Below, piece after piece: positions 1 through 5,152 of a stretch of 5,152 bases of DNA. The stretch covers positions 1 through 5,152 of the forward strand of contig DNTK01000407.1 of the NCBI GenBank assembly GCA_003508755.1, given 5' to 3'. The DNA is from Bacteroidales bacterium. Lineage in GTDB: Bacteria > Bacteroidota > Bacteroidia > Bacteroidales > UBA10428. The notes under the pieces were generated by a model. The model was not told the DNA's origin and made no database searches. It worked only from the letters and a program-made list of their open reading frames with translations. Numbering within the stretch: position 1 is the first letter of the stretch; every line of letters begins with the position of its first letter. The position numbers were made by a program, and so were the translations under genes.

Positions 1-154
1 GGCTATTGGTGAATTTTGGAAAATGAACCTCTCAGCGATTCTGGTTTGGAGCTTGCTCGCAATACCCCTTTCCTACGGGCTTTATTACTTTTTTATTTTT
101 TCAATTAAGCGTTATTCTTACTTACTTCTTCGGAAGCCTGCCGGTAGAGCTTAA
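1..154 (+). CDS. C-terminal end of a membrane protein (partial, possibly DUF2062)
   Basis: An open frame enters from the left edge (first full codon at 2-4) and stops at TAA 152-154, giving 50 visible residues. It contains one strongly hydrophobic, aromatic-rich stretch, about LSAILVWSLLAIPLSYGLYY onward, followed by a basic tail (IKRY, LLLRKPAGRA). This fits a final transmembrane helix with a cytoplasmic C-terminus. The spacing of W, A-P and Y-Y in the helix resembles the last helix of DUF2062 proteins as I remember them; that family assignment is inference and could be wrong. No other frame on either strand of bases 1-104 gives a plausible protein. The last 50 nt overlap the 3' end of the convergent glycosyltransferase gene, and there is no room for a terminator between them. 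The N-terminus and promoter lie outside the window. Confidence 0.6.
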   Translation, partial: AIGEFWKMNLSAILVWSLLAIPLSYGLYYFFIFSIKRYSYLLLRKPAGRA

Positions 155-1223
155 TTAATTTTTCTTCTTCGCGTTGCCAGCACAATTCTCTTGCCGCCAA
201 TTCGAGTTTCTGTTGATACACTGTTTGAGCTGATTTATCCCCTTTTATTTTTTCAACTAGTGAAGCTAATGATTCTGGTGTTCGGTTTCTGAGGATTTCT
301 CCAATTTGAAACTTTTCTACTAACTTTCGCATTTCTGGTAAATCAGACACAATTACTGGAATGCGTGATTGGATGTAATCAAATAGTTTATTTGGCAGGG
401 AATACCTGTAGTTTAGTCCTAAATCTTCTTCAAGTGAAATTCCAATATGTGCTTTTTGGGTGTATTTCCATAAATCATCGAGTCGAATGCGACCAAAGAA
501 AATTACCCTGTCTTCCAAGCCTAACTCAACAACCAAATTTTTTAAGCGGTTTAAAATATCACCCTGACCTATTATCCACATCTTTGTATTTTCAAGCAAG
601 GGAAGCGTTTTAACCATTAATTCCAATCCCCGTCCCACATTAATACTACCCTGATAGAGAATTATCGTCTCCTTATAATTCTGTTTAAATTCCTGATCGA
701 ACCTGAATAACCCCAGATTTCGGATAAGTTCAAATGATTTATTGTATTTATCCTGATAATATTGCTGAATGGGTTGTGAAACAGTATAACCATAATCGAT
801 GCCGGGCACTAATAAATGCTCATGAAGGGCCCATACTCTTTTCACCAAAGGCCGCTTAACAAGTTCAGGTACTTCAGTAAACAACTCATGACTATCAAAA
901 ACAAGCACCTTTTTGCGAAGTTTGGCTGCAAGCCATGAAGCAGGAAGTGTATCCAGATCGTTCGCCACAATAATATCTACAGGAACTTTTAGAAGGTAAA
1001 ACAATAATCTTAAATTGTAATTTGCATAGAACAAAATTGTCTTGTTAAACCATAACTTAAATCTTCGTGTAGCATATGAACGGCTAAATAAATTTACACT
1101 ATGCGAGAATCTGCGACCTACCATGGTAACCTCATAACCATTTTGGCACAAAGTATTGGCAACTTTATGCAGTCGATTATCAGTAACAATGTCGTTTGTA
1201 ACAGCTAAAACTATTTTTATCAA
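105..1223 (-). CDS. GT4-like family glycosyltransferase (GT-B fold)
   Basis: This 372-residue protein is predicted to be a cytoplasmic or membrane-associated transferase that moves a sugar from a nucleotide donor to an unknown acceptor, probably an envelope or surface glycan. It opens with beta-strand IKIVLAV, then DNRLHKVANTL and GYEVTMVGR (residues 15-37), the opening of the N-terminal Rossmann domain in this Bacteroidota group. ANDLDTLPASWLAAKL (87-102) and FDSHELFTEVPEL (109-121) follow. The C-terminal donor-binding domain shows LYQGSINVGRGLE (189-201), IIGQGD (217-222), FFGRI (242-246) and SLPNKLFDYIQSRIPVIVSD (275-294). There is no signal peptide or clear transmembrane helix. The start is TTG at 1221-1223: an in-frame TAG lies 11 codons further upstream with no ATG between, and the next internal Met (residue 34) would remove the first beta-strand. 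A candidate promoter lies just upstream. It is divergent from murB and overlaps the convergent plus-strand gene by 50 nt at its 3' end. Fold and family are secure; donor and acceptor are unknown. Confidence 0.9.
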   Translation of the reverse strand: MIKIVLAVTNDIVTDNRLHKVANTLCQNGYEVTMVGRRFSHSVNLFSRSYATRRFKLWFNKTILFYANYNLRLLFYLLKVPVDIIVANDLDTLPASWLAAKLRKKVLVFDSHELFTEVPELVKRPLVKRVWALHEHLLVPGIDYGYTVSQPIQQYYQDKYNKSFELIRNLGLFRFDQEFKQNYKETIILYQGSINVGRGLELMVKTLPLLENTKMWIIGQGDILNRLKNLVVELGLEDRVIFFGRIRLDDLWKYTQKAHIGISLEEDLGLNYRYSLPNKLFDYIQSRIPVIVSDLPEMRKLVEKFQIGEILRNRTPESLASLVEKIKGDKSAQTVYQQKLELAARELCWQREEEKLIKLYRQASEEVSKNNA

Positions 1224-1254
1224 GATTCGGGGCCTGTTGAAAGTTTTGAGAAAA

Positions 1255-1283
1255 CAAAACTATATCTTTTTATGGATTAACAA
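1255..1283 (-). promoter_or_regulatory. Candidate Bacteroidota promoter for the glycosyltransferase
   Basis: On the minus strand TAGTTTTG (1262-1255) matches the Bacteroidota -7 form TAnnTTTG exactly. TTG (1283-1281) lies 18 bp upstream, in the position of the -33 element. Transcription would begin near 1248, leaving a leader of about 25 nt before the TTG start codon at 1223. AT-rich DNA gives such matches fairly easily, so this rests on the fit of sequence, spacing and distance to the gene together. Confidence 0.5.
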
Positions 1284-1358
1284 TACAGAAATTTTAAATG
1301 CTAAAAAGAAATGTATTCATATTTTATCCGGACAATGTTTAAGTGAATAACTCTTTTA

Positions 1359-1388
1359 TTGCAGAGATTGAAAACCTTCTTAGCTTTA
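1359..1388 (+). promoter_or_regulatory. Candidate Bacteroidota promoter for murB
   Basis: TTG at 1359-1361 is followed after exactly 19 bp by TAGCTTTA (1381-1388), one mismatch (final A for G) from the -7 form TAnnTTTG. Transcription would start near 1395, giving a leader of about 20 nt before the murB ATG at 1418. The leader carries AAGGA (1413-1417) directly against the ATG, too close to act as a normal Shine-Dalgarno site, which suits a group that depends little on them. The match lies inside a short open frame discussed among the findings, so only one of the two readings may be meaningful. Confidence 0.45.
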
Positions 1389-1417
1389 CAACCGAGAAAA
1401 AATAACAGGTTCAAGGA

Positions 1418-2422
1418 ATGAATATTTCAACAAACACTTCTCTCAAAGATTTTAACACATTCAGAATTGAGGCGAGAGCCAGACAATTTGTATTCATAGA
1501 AAACAACAACGACATAAAAGAACTGCATACTATCTATAAAGCCGAGCCAAAAGAAACTTTTGTTCTGGGAGGAGGAAGTAATGTGTTGTTCACCCGTAAT
1601 TTTGTTGGCACTATCCTGTATTCTAAATTATCGGATATATGTATCGAAAAGGAAACAAAGGAGCATGTTTTGCTCAAATGCGGGAGTGGTGTGAATTGGG
1701 ATCAATTTGTCGCATACTGTGTTGAAAAGAATTGGGGAGGTATTGAAAATCTTTCGGATATTCCCGGAAATGTAGGTGCGGCACCAGTTCAGAATATCGG
1801 TGCTTATGGGGTGGAAGCAAAGGATACAATTGTTAAAGTTGAAGGGATTGATTTTAGCACAGGTAAGACCTTCAGCTATTCAAATAAAGACTGCTGTTTT
1901 ACTTACCGCAACAGCATTTTTAAAACAGAGAAGAACAAGTTTATAAGCTATGTTTATTTTAAACTGACAAAACAACATAAACTAGTTACACACTATGGGA
2001 AAGTAAAAGAAGAACTTACAAAACAAGGAGAAGAAACCATTCAGAATATAAGAAATCTAATTATTGCCATACGCCGCTCAAAATTGCCGGGAGTAGATGA
2101 ACTGGGCAGCGGAGGAAGCTTTTTTAAAAACCCTGTAGTGCCTGATAATAAGGCGAAACAACTTCAAGCAGAATACCCTGAGATGCCGCAGTACATTCAG
2201 CCAGACGGTTCTGTGAAATTATCGGCGGCCTGGCTTATCGACAATGCAGGATTAAAAGGACTACAACACGGAGATGTTGCAACCTATCATAAACAACCTT
2301 TGGTTATTGTTAATCTTAATAAAGCTTCAGGAAAAGAAATTGCCGATTTCTCTGAATTTATACGCAAAAAGGTATTTGAAAAATACGATTTAAGCCTTGA
2401 ACCTGAAGTAATCTTCAAATAA
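1418..2422 (+). CDS. murB: UDP-N-acetylmuramate dehydrogenase (UDP-N-acetylenolpyruvoylglucosamine reductase), type I
   Basis: MurB is the cytoplasmic FAD enzyme that uses NADPH to reduce UDP-GlcNAc-enolpyruvate to UDP-MurNAc, the second committed step of peptidoglycan precursor synthesis. The 334 residues are close to the 342 of E. coli MurB and the protein looks intact. N-terminal NTSLKDFNTFRIEA (6-19) leads to the FAD-binding loop LGGGSNVL (50-57) and then to GGIENLSDIPGNVGAAPVQN (107-126). Family catalytic residues are visible: Arg164 in FTYRNSIFK (E. coli Arg159), Ser234 in GGSFFKNPV (Ser229, the proton donor) and Glu330 in LEPEV (Glu325). Tyr193 in HYGKV matches the tyrosine loop that marks type I enzymes, and QPDGSVKLSAAWLID (261-275) is also typical. 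The ATG at 1418 places the family's usual N-terminus correctly. It has a candidate promoter of its own and is not in an operon here. It ends 4 nt from the convergent barrel-protein gene; both genes end AAA-TAA. Confidence 0.98.
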   Translation: MNISTNTSLKDFNTFRIEARARQFVFIENNNDIKELHTIYKAEPKETFVLGGGSNVLFTRNFVGTILYSKLSDICIEKETKEHVLLKCGSGVNWDQFVAYCVEKNWGGIENLSDIPGNVGAAPVQNIGAYGVEAKDTIVKVEGIDFSTGKTFSYSNKDCCFTYRNSIFKTEKNKFISYVYFKLTKQHKLVTHYGKVKEELTKQGEETIQNIRNLIIAIRRSKLPGVDELGSGGSFFKNPVVPDNKAKQLQAEYPEMPQYIQPDGSVKLSAAWLIDNAGLKGLQHGDVATYHKQPLVIVNLNKASGKEIADFSEFIRKKVFEKYDLSLEPEVIFK

Positions 2423-2426
2423 GCCC

Positions 2427-3128
2427 TTATTTAGGACGAAAATAAAAATTGTAGTAATAAGCGAATCCAATATAAATATTTCTGGTTTGTGAAAACCGAA
2501 ATTGCCCCTCGGGATATTGTTTGAACAGATTTGTCACAGCCTGGGTGTAGCGTGCTTTAACCTGAAAGGTCCCGTACTTTGTATGAACACCCACGCCACC
2601 ATCGAATATAAATCCAAAATCAGTGGGAGAATCCACTACACGTCCATAATAATAATCGATTGAATCACTTTCGGGTATTTGGGCCTGATCATCAAACATT
2701 TCGTATGTCTCGGAAAAACTCTGATGAAAAGCAACATAGGGCCCCAAATTAAATATATATCGCATGCGTTTTTTGCCGAACGATAAATGGGTAAGAACCG
2801 GCACCTCGATATAGTTCATCTTCCGAGTGTAGGTATAAGCACTGTCTGCTTCCTCTATCCAGCCCCGCTGCGACACATTTACTTCGATTTGTATTCCGGC
2901 AAAGGGCTCTCCAATAAAATTCAGAACAAGACCATAATTAAAAGTACTTATTGCTTTGTAATTTATAGATGGATCCAGTAATCCTGGCCGAAAATTAACC
3001 TCAGAGATAGTATAACCGCCATGAAAACCTACTCCTACTTTTCTTCTAAAGTCTGTTGATTGCCCGAATAAGCTTAGCCCTGCCAAAACCAGCCATGCAA
3101 CTGCGAATATTCTTATTTGATTAAACAT
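2427..3128 (-). CDS. PorT-family outer-membrane beta-barrel protein
   Basis: This 233-residue protein has a Sec signal peptide: a short basic start (FNQIR), a hydrophobic core at about 7-21, and a likely cleavage near FGQ-S at 23-24. The mature part shows alternating, aromatic-rich strands and turns of a small outer-membrane barrel: VGVGFHGGYTISEVNF (31-46), GIQIEVNVSQRGW (78-90), NYIEVPVLTHLSF (105-117), RYIFNLGPYVAF (123-134), GFIFDGGVGVHTKYGTFQVK (172-191) and a final aromatic strand IYIGFAYYYNFYF (218-230). The 'VSQRGW...YIEVP...GPYVAF' order is that of PorT/OMP_b-brl_2 proteins (outer membrane beta-barrel family, PF13568). Despite the family name, nothing here links it to type IX secretion, and the role is unknown. 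Its ATG lies inside the end of the upstream mutase gene (8-nt overlap), which suggests translational coupling and explains the absence of a promoter of its own. It converges on murB with a 4-nt gap. Confidence 0.88.
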   Translation of the reverse strand: MFNQIRIFAVAWLVLAGLSLFGQSTDFRRKVGVGFHGGYTISEVNFRPGLLDPSINYKAISTFNYGLVLNFIGEPFAGIQIEVNVSQRGWIEEADSAYTYTRKMNYIEVPVLTHLSFGKKRMRYIFNLGPYVAFHQSFSETYEMFDDQAQIPESDSIDYYYGRVVDSPTDFGFIFDGGVGVHTKYGTFQVKARYTQAVTNLFKQYPEGQFRFSQTRNIYIGFAYYYNFYFRPK

Positions 3129-4545
3129 TTACTTGTAAATCTTTATTTAGCTGTCCAATAACCGACTGCATAAGTTCTCTTACTGTTGAAATATCAGGAG
3201 CTTCGGCATACAACCTTATTATCGGATACAAAGAAGATGGCCTCATAAGTATCCATTCATCTTCTCCAAAATAAAACTTATACCCGTCAACATCTTCAAT
3301 TTTAGTAACCAACTTTTTACCAAATTCGGTAAATTCGCCGTTTCTGCATTTCTCCCATATTTTGGAGCGCTCGTTTCTGTTGTATGTTAAGTCGGTTTTA
3401 TCGAAGGCAAATGTACCAGTAATTTCAACAATTTCACTGAGCATATCACTCAATTTTCTTTTACTATCGTGCAACCATTGCCATATCTGAATTCCGAGCC
3501 ATAATGCGTCCCGCTCGGGCAGGTAATTCCCTAGCGTAATTCCGCCGGTTTCCTGACCCCCGGCAAGAATATCTTCCCGAAGCATAACATCCGTAATGCT
3601 ATTAAAACCAACTTTTGTTCGCTGTACCTCCAATCCATAGTGTGCGCATAATTTTTCAATCTTCTGTGTCATAGAGAATCCTGCAAGCACTTTACCAGAT
3701 TGCCCCTCGTATTTAACGAGATAATGTATAACCAATAAGAAAAGTTGATGGCTACTAACATAATTTCCACGTTCATCAAAAAATGCTAACCGATCGCCAT
3801 CCGCATCCACGGCAAAAGCCACATCCACATCGTTGTGCTGATTAATATGTTCTGCCAGTTCAAAGAGATTACGATACAAAGGATCGGGAGGAATGTTATT
3901 AAAAGAGGGATTAACATTGCAATGAAAATGGCGGATACCAGGAAATAGTTTTAGCATCACCTGCTGGCTGCTTCCATACATAGCATCGAACCCAAACTGC
4001 ATACCTGATTTATTTAGCGAAGAAATATTAAAGGTATCGTTTAAATGCTTCAGGTATATTGATTCCAGGTTAATGTATTGAATTTTTCTTTGCTCCAGCA
4101 GGTAGTTCCAATTAAGCATTTCCAGGTCAAATTCGTAATCGGAAGCAATTAAATTCTGAATATCATCCAAATAGGTCTTAAGTAACGGACCACCATATGA
4201 ACCCTTAAGCTTCATTCCGTTATAGGAGGCAGGATTATGGCTGGCAGTAATCATAACTCCGCACTGTGCTTTAAGTTTCACAACACCCAACGATAACATG
4301 GGTGATGTAATAAAGCTCTCAGAAATAAACACTTGAATCCCCTTCGAAGCAAGTATCTTGGCTACTGCTTCCATAAACATTTCACCACCAAACCGGGTGT
4401 CATATCCCAGTACTACCGATGATGCACCAAATTTATTGGTCATCCATCTGGCAATACCAGAGGCTACTTTTGTAACATTCGACAAGGTAAAATCTTTGGC
4501 AATTATGCCCCACCAACCGTCAATGCCAAATTTAATTTTATCCAT
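3121..4545 (-). CDS. Alpha-D-phosphohexomutase (phosphoglucomutase/phosphomannomutase family), motif-divergent
   Basis: Family members move a phosphate between C6 and C1 of a hexose phosphate through a phosphoserine and a hexose-1,6-bisphosphate intermediate. The 474 residues and four-domain order are normal. Visible are GYDTRF (47-52), the active-site loop MITASHNPASYNG (98-110) with the phosphoserine Ser102, the metal loop DADGDR (247-252; Asp247, Asp249, Asp251), the sugar-binding loop GGQETGG (329-335; commonly GGEESGG), and a C-terminal phosphate loop RPSSLYPIIRLYAEA (435-449). The overall pattern is closest to the family whose members begin FGTDGWRGIIA. Two motifs depart from it: the start reads FGIDGWWGIIA (Thr to Ile at 8, Arg to Trp at 12), and the phosphate loop has SSLYP where SGTEP is usual. 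The frame is otherwise intact, so this is not simple decay. The gene lies 71 nt downstream of mltG and overlaps the barrel-protein gene by 8 nt. The substrate (glucose, mannose or glucosamine phosphate) cannot be told from sequence alone, and reduced or altered activity is possible. Confidence 0.9.
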   Translation of the reverse strand: MDKIKFGIDGWWGIIAKDFTLSNVTKVASGIARWMTNKFGASSVVLGYDTRFGGEMFMEAVAKILASKGIQVFISESFITSPMLSLGVVKLKAQCGVMITASHNPASYNGMKLKGSYGGPLLKTYLDDIQNLIASDYEFDLEMLNWNYLLEQRKIQYINLESIYLKHLNDTFNISSLNKSGMQFGFDAMYGSSQQVMLKLFPGIRHFHCNVNPSFNNIPPDPLYRNLFELAEHINQHNDVDVAFAVDADGDRLAFFDERGNYVSSHQLFLLVIHYLVKYEGQSGKVLAGFSMTQKIEKLCAHYGLEVQRTKVGFNSITDVMLREDILAGGQETGGITLGNYLPERDALWLGIQIWQWLHDSKRKLSDMLSEIVEITGTFAFDKTDLTYNRNERSKIWEKCRNGEFTEFGKKLVTKIEDVDGYKFYFGEDEWILMRPSSLYPIIRLYAEAPDISTVRELMQSVIGQLNKDLQVNV

Positions 4546-4563
4546 TTATTAGGGCCATGTGTA

Positions 4564-4591
4564 AACAATATAATTCGAGCCGAACAATATA
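4564..4591. repeat. Two 9-bp direct repeats flanking a small inverted repeat, in the mltG-mutase gap
   Basis: AACAATATA occurs at 4564-4572 and again at 4583-4591, a period of 19 bp or nearly two helical turns. Between them lies a perfect 4-bp inverted repeat TTCG-AGC-CGAA (4574-4577 and 4581-4584). The arrangement is seen directly. It could be a binding site for a dimeric regulator upstream of the mutase gene, but the repeat units are AT-rich and short, and no good TAnnTTTG promoter match lies beside them, so chance is also a reasonable explanation. Confidence 0.35.
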
Positions 4592-4616
4592 GTACATTCC
4601 TTACTCATAAAAAAGA

Positions 4617-5152
4617 TCATCGGTAAATTCGCCGTCGGTTTAATTCTTTTTGATAAGCTCGTGCATTTTTATTGTGCTCTTTTAATGTTTTAGCAAAGCT
4701 ATGGTATCCCGAAAGATCGGCCTTTGCACACATATAAATATAATTGTGTTTCTCAAAGTTTAAAACTGCATCAATAGATGCTATGTCCGGAATACATATG
4801 GGACCAGGCGGTAAGCCATCGTTTTTATAGGTGTTATATGGAGAATCGATTTTCTTTAGATCGTTGGTAACACGCCTGATCGAATAGTCGTTATGGGCAA
4901 ATATTAGGGTGGGGTCGGCCTGTAAACGAATGCCCTTTTGAATACGATTCATGTACAAACCTGCTACTCTTCGCTTTTCGTCATCGAAGCGAACTTCTTT
5001 ATTAACAATCGAAGCCAGTGTTATTACCTCTTTTGGGGTTAATCCTATTCGTTCTGCCTTTGCCTGGCGCTTTTTATTCCAGAACACATCATATTCTCTT
5101 TTCATTCGCTTAAGAAAGACTTCCGGATTGGTGTTCCAGTAGAATTCATAAG
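4617..5152 (-). CDS. mltG: Endolytic murein transglycosylase MltG (YceG-like), C-terminal part
   Basis: MltG is an inner-membrane lytic transglycosylase that cuts nascent glycan strands and is thought to set their length. The frame is open to the right edge, so the gene is cut there. An internal ATG at 5103-5105 is not the true start: the 15 codons before it read YEFYWNTNPEVFLKR, which is normal family sequence. The 177 visible residues cover the YceG catalytic domain: PKEVITLASIVNKEV with the catalytic glutamate at 4995-4997 (equivalent to E. coli Glu218), RRVAGLYMNRIQKGIRLQAD, DPTLIFAH, SPYNTYKNDGLPPGPICIPD, SIDAVLNFEKHNYIYMCA, and GYHSFAKTLKEHNKNA near the end. All the usual late motifs are present and the C-terminus is basic (NRRRIYR). 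The membrane anchor and LysM-like part lie outside the window. It is the first visible gene of the minus-strand run, and the mutase follows after 71 nt. Confidence 0.96.
   Translation of the reverse strand, partial: YEFYWNTNPEVFLKRMKREYDVFWNKKRQAKAERIGLTPKEVITLASIVNKEVRFDDEKRRVAGLYMNRIQKGIRLQADPTLIFAHNDYSIRRVTNDLKKIDSPYNTYKNDGLPPGPICIPDIASIDAVLNFEKHNYIYMCAKADLSGYHSFAKTLKEHNKNARAYQKELNRRRIYR

Noticed and set aside
65..103. CCCC...GGG followed by a T-rich run on the plus strand, resembling a terminator
   Set aside because: The possible stem is only about 3 bp, and the T-rich run is the Phe/Tyr/Ile-coding part of the membrane helix in the incoming gene.
365..613. Plus-strand 82-codon open frame inside the glycosyltransferase gene
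   Set aside because: It is antisense to a well-supported gene and its translation shows no recognisable domain; it is a shadow frame.
1156..1350. Plus-strand 64-codon open frame across the glycosyltransferase start and the intergenic region
   Set aside because: Its first part is antisense to the conserved N-terminus of the glycosyltransferase and its translation resembles no known protein.
2417..2432. Perfect inverted repeat AAATAA-GCCC-TTATTT between murB and the barrel-protein gene, as a two-way terminator
   Set aside because: The stem is only A-T pairs and 6 bp long, and it has no clear T-run. It is fully explained by both genes ending in a Lys codon AAA followed by TAA on opposite strands, 4 nt apart.
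2787..2981. Plus-strand 64-codon frame within the barrel-protein gene
   Set aside because: It is antisense to conserved barrel strands and has no protein-like features of its own.
4358..4552. Plus-strand 64-codon frame opposite the start of the mutase
   Set aside because: It is antisense to the conserved first domain of the mutase; a shadow frame.
5103..5105. ATG at 5103-5105 as the start of a short 162-residue protein
   Set aside because: The frame stays open upstream to the window edge and encodes normal MltG sequence there, so this is an internal Met of a gene cut by the window.
4951..5142. Plus-strand 63-codon frame opposite mltG
   Set aside because: It is antisense to the catalytic YceG domain, with no start context or recognisable product.
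1..5152. A novel defence, mobile or biosynthetic system in the window
   Set aside because: Every large frame belongs to a recognisable envelope or sugar-metabolism family, with no transposase, integrase, nuclease, toxin, repeat array or RNA gene visible on either strand.

Overview
The window looks like ordinary chromosomal core sequence from a member of the Bacteroidota, probably near Bacteroidales/Marinilabiliales; no taxon can be fixed without a search. The reasons are AT-rich DNA, a PorT-type small outer-membrane barrel protein, a GT4 glycosyltransferase opening of the 'TDNRLHKVANTL' kind, little use of Shine-Dalgarno sites, and two intergenic matches to the Bacteroidota promoter form (TTG, about 19 bp, TAnnTTTG). 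I see no mobile element, CRISPR array, RNA gene, phage or defence gene, and nothing that amounts to a new multi-gene system.

Layout from left to right. A plus-strand gene enters from the left edge and ends at 154. Only its last 50 codons are visible: a transmembrane segment and a basic tail, possibly a DUF2062 protein. It converges on, and overlaps by 50 nt, a minus-strand GT4 glycosyltransferase (105-1223) that appears to start at TTG. A 194-nt divergent intergenic region (1224-1417) holds one candidate promoter facing each way. murB (1418-2422, plus strand) is intact and ends 4 nt from the end of the convergent gene.

The right half is a minus-strand run that reads, in transcription order: mltG (cut by the right window edge, ending at 4617), a 71-nt gap, an alpha-D-phosphohexomutase (3121-4545), and a PorT-family outer-membrane barrel protein (2427-3128) whose start overlaps the mutase stop by 8 nt. 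The last two are almost certainly co-transcribed and perhaps translationally coupled; mltG probably belongs to the same transcript.

The theme is the cell envelope. MurB makes UDP-MurNAc for peptidoglycan, MltG cleaves nascent glycan strands at the inner membrane, the mutase supplies hexose-1-phosphate for activated sugars, the glycosyltransferase uses activated sugars, and the barrel protein sits in the outer membrane. The genes are on both strands and do not form one operon, so the shared theme is only suggestive.

The best item for a second look is the phosphohexomutase. It keeps its catalytic serine and its metal-binding loop, but has lost usually conserved residues in the first (FGTDGWRG) motif and in the C-terminal phosphate-binding loop (RPSGTEP). 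The other observations are small: the short gap before the mutase (a 9-bp direct repeat with a 19-bp period, and a possible ATGA-coupled 23-codon ORF), the 50-nt convergent overlap, and the TTG start.
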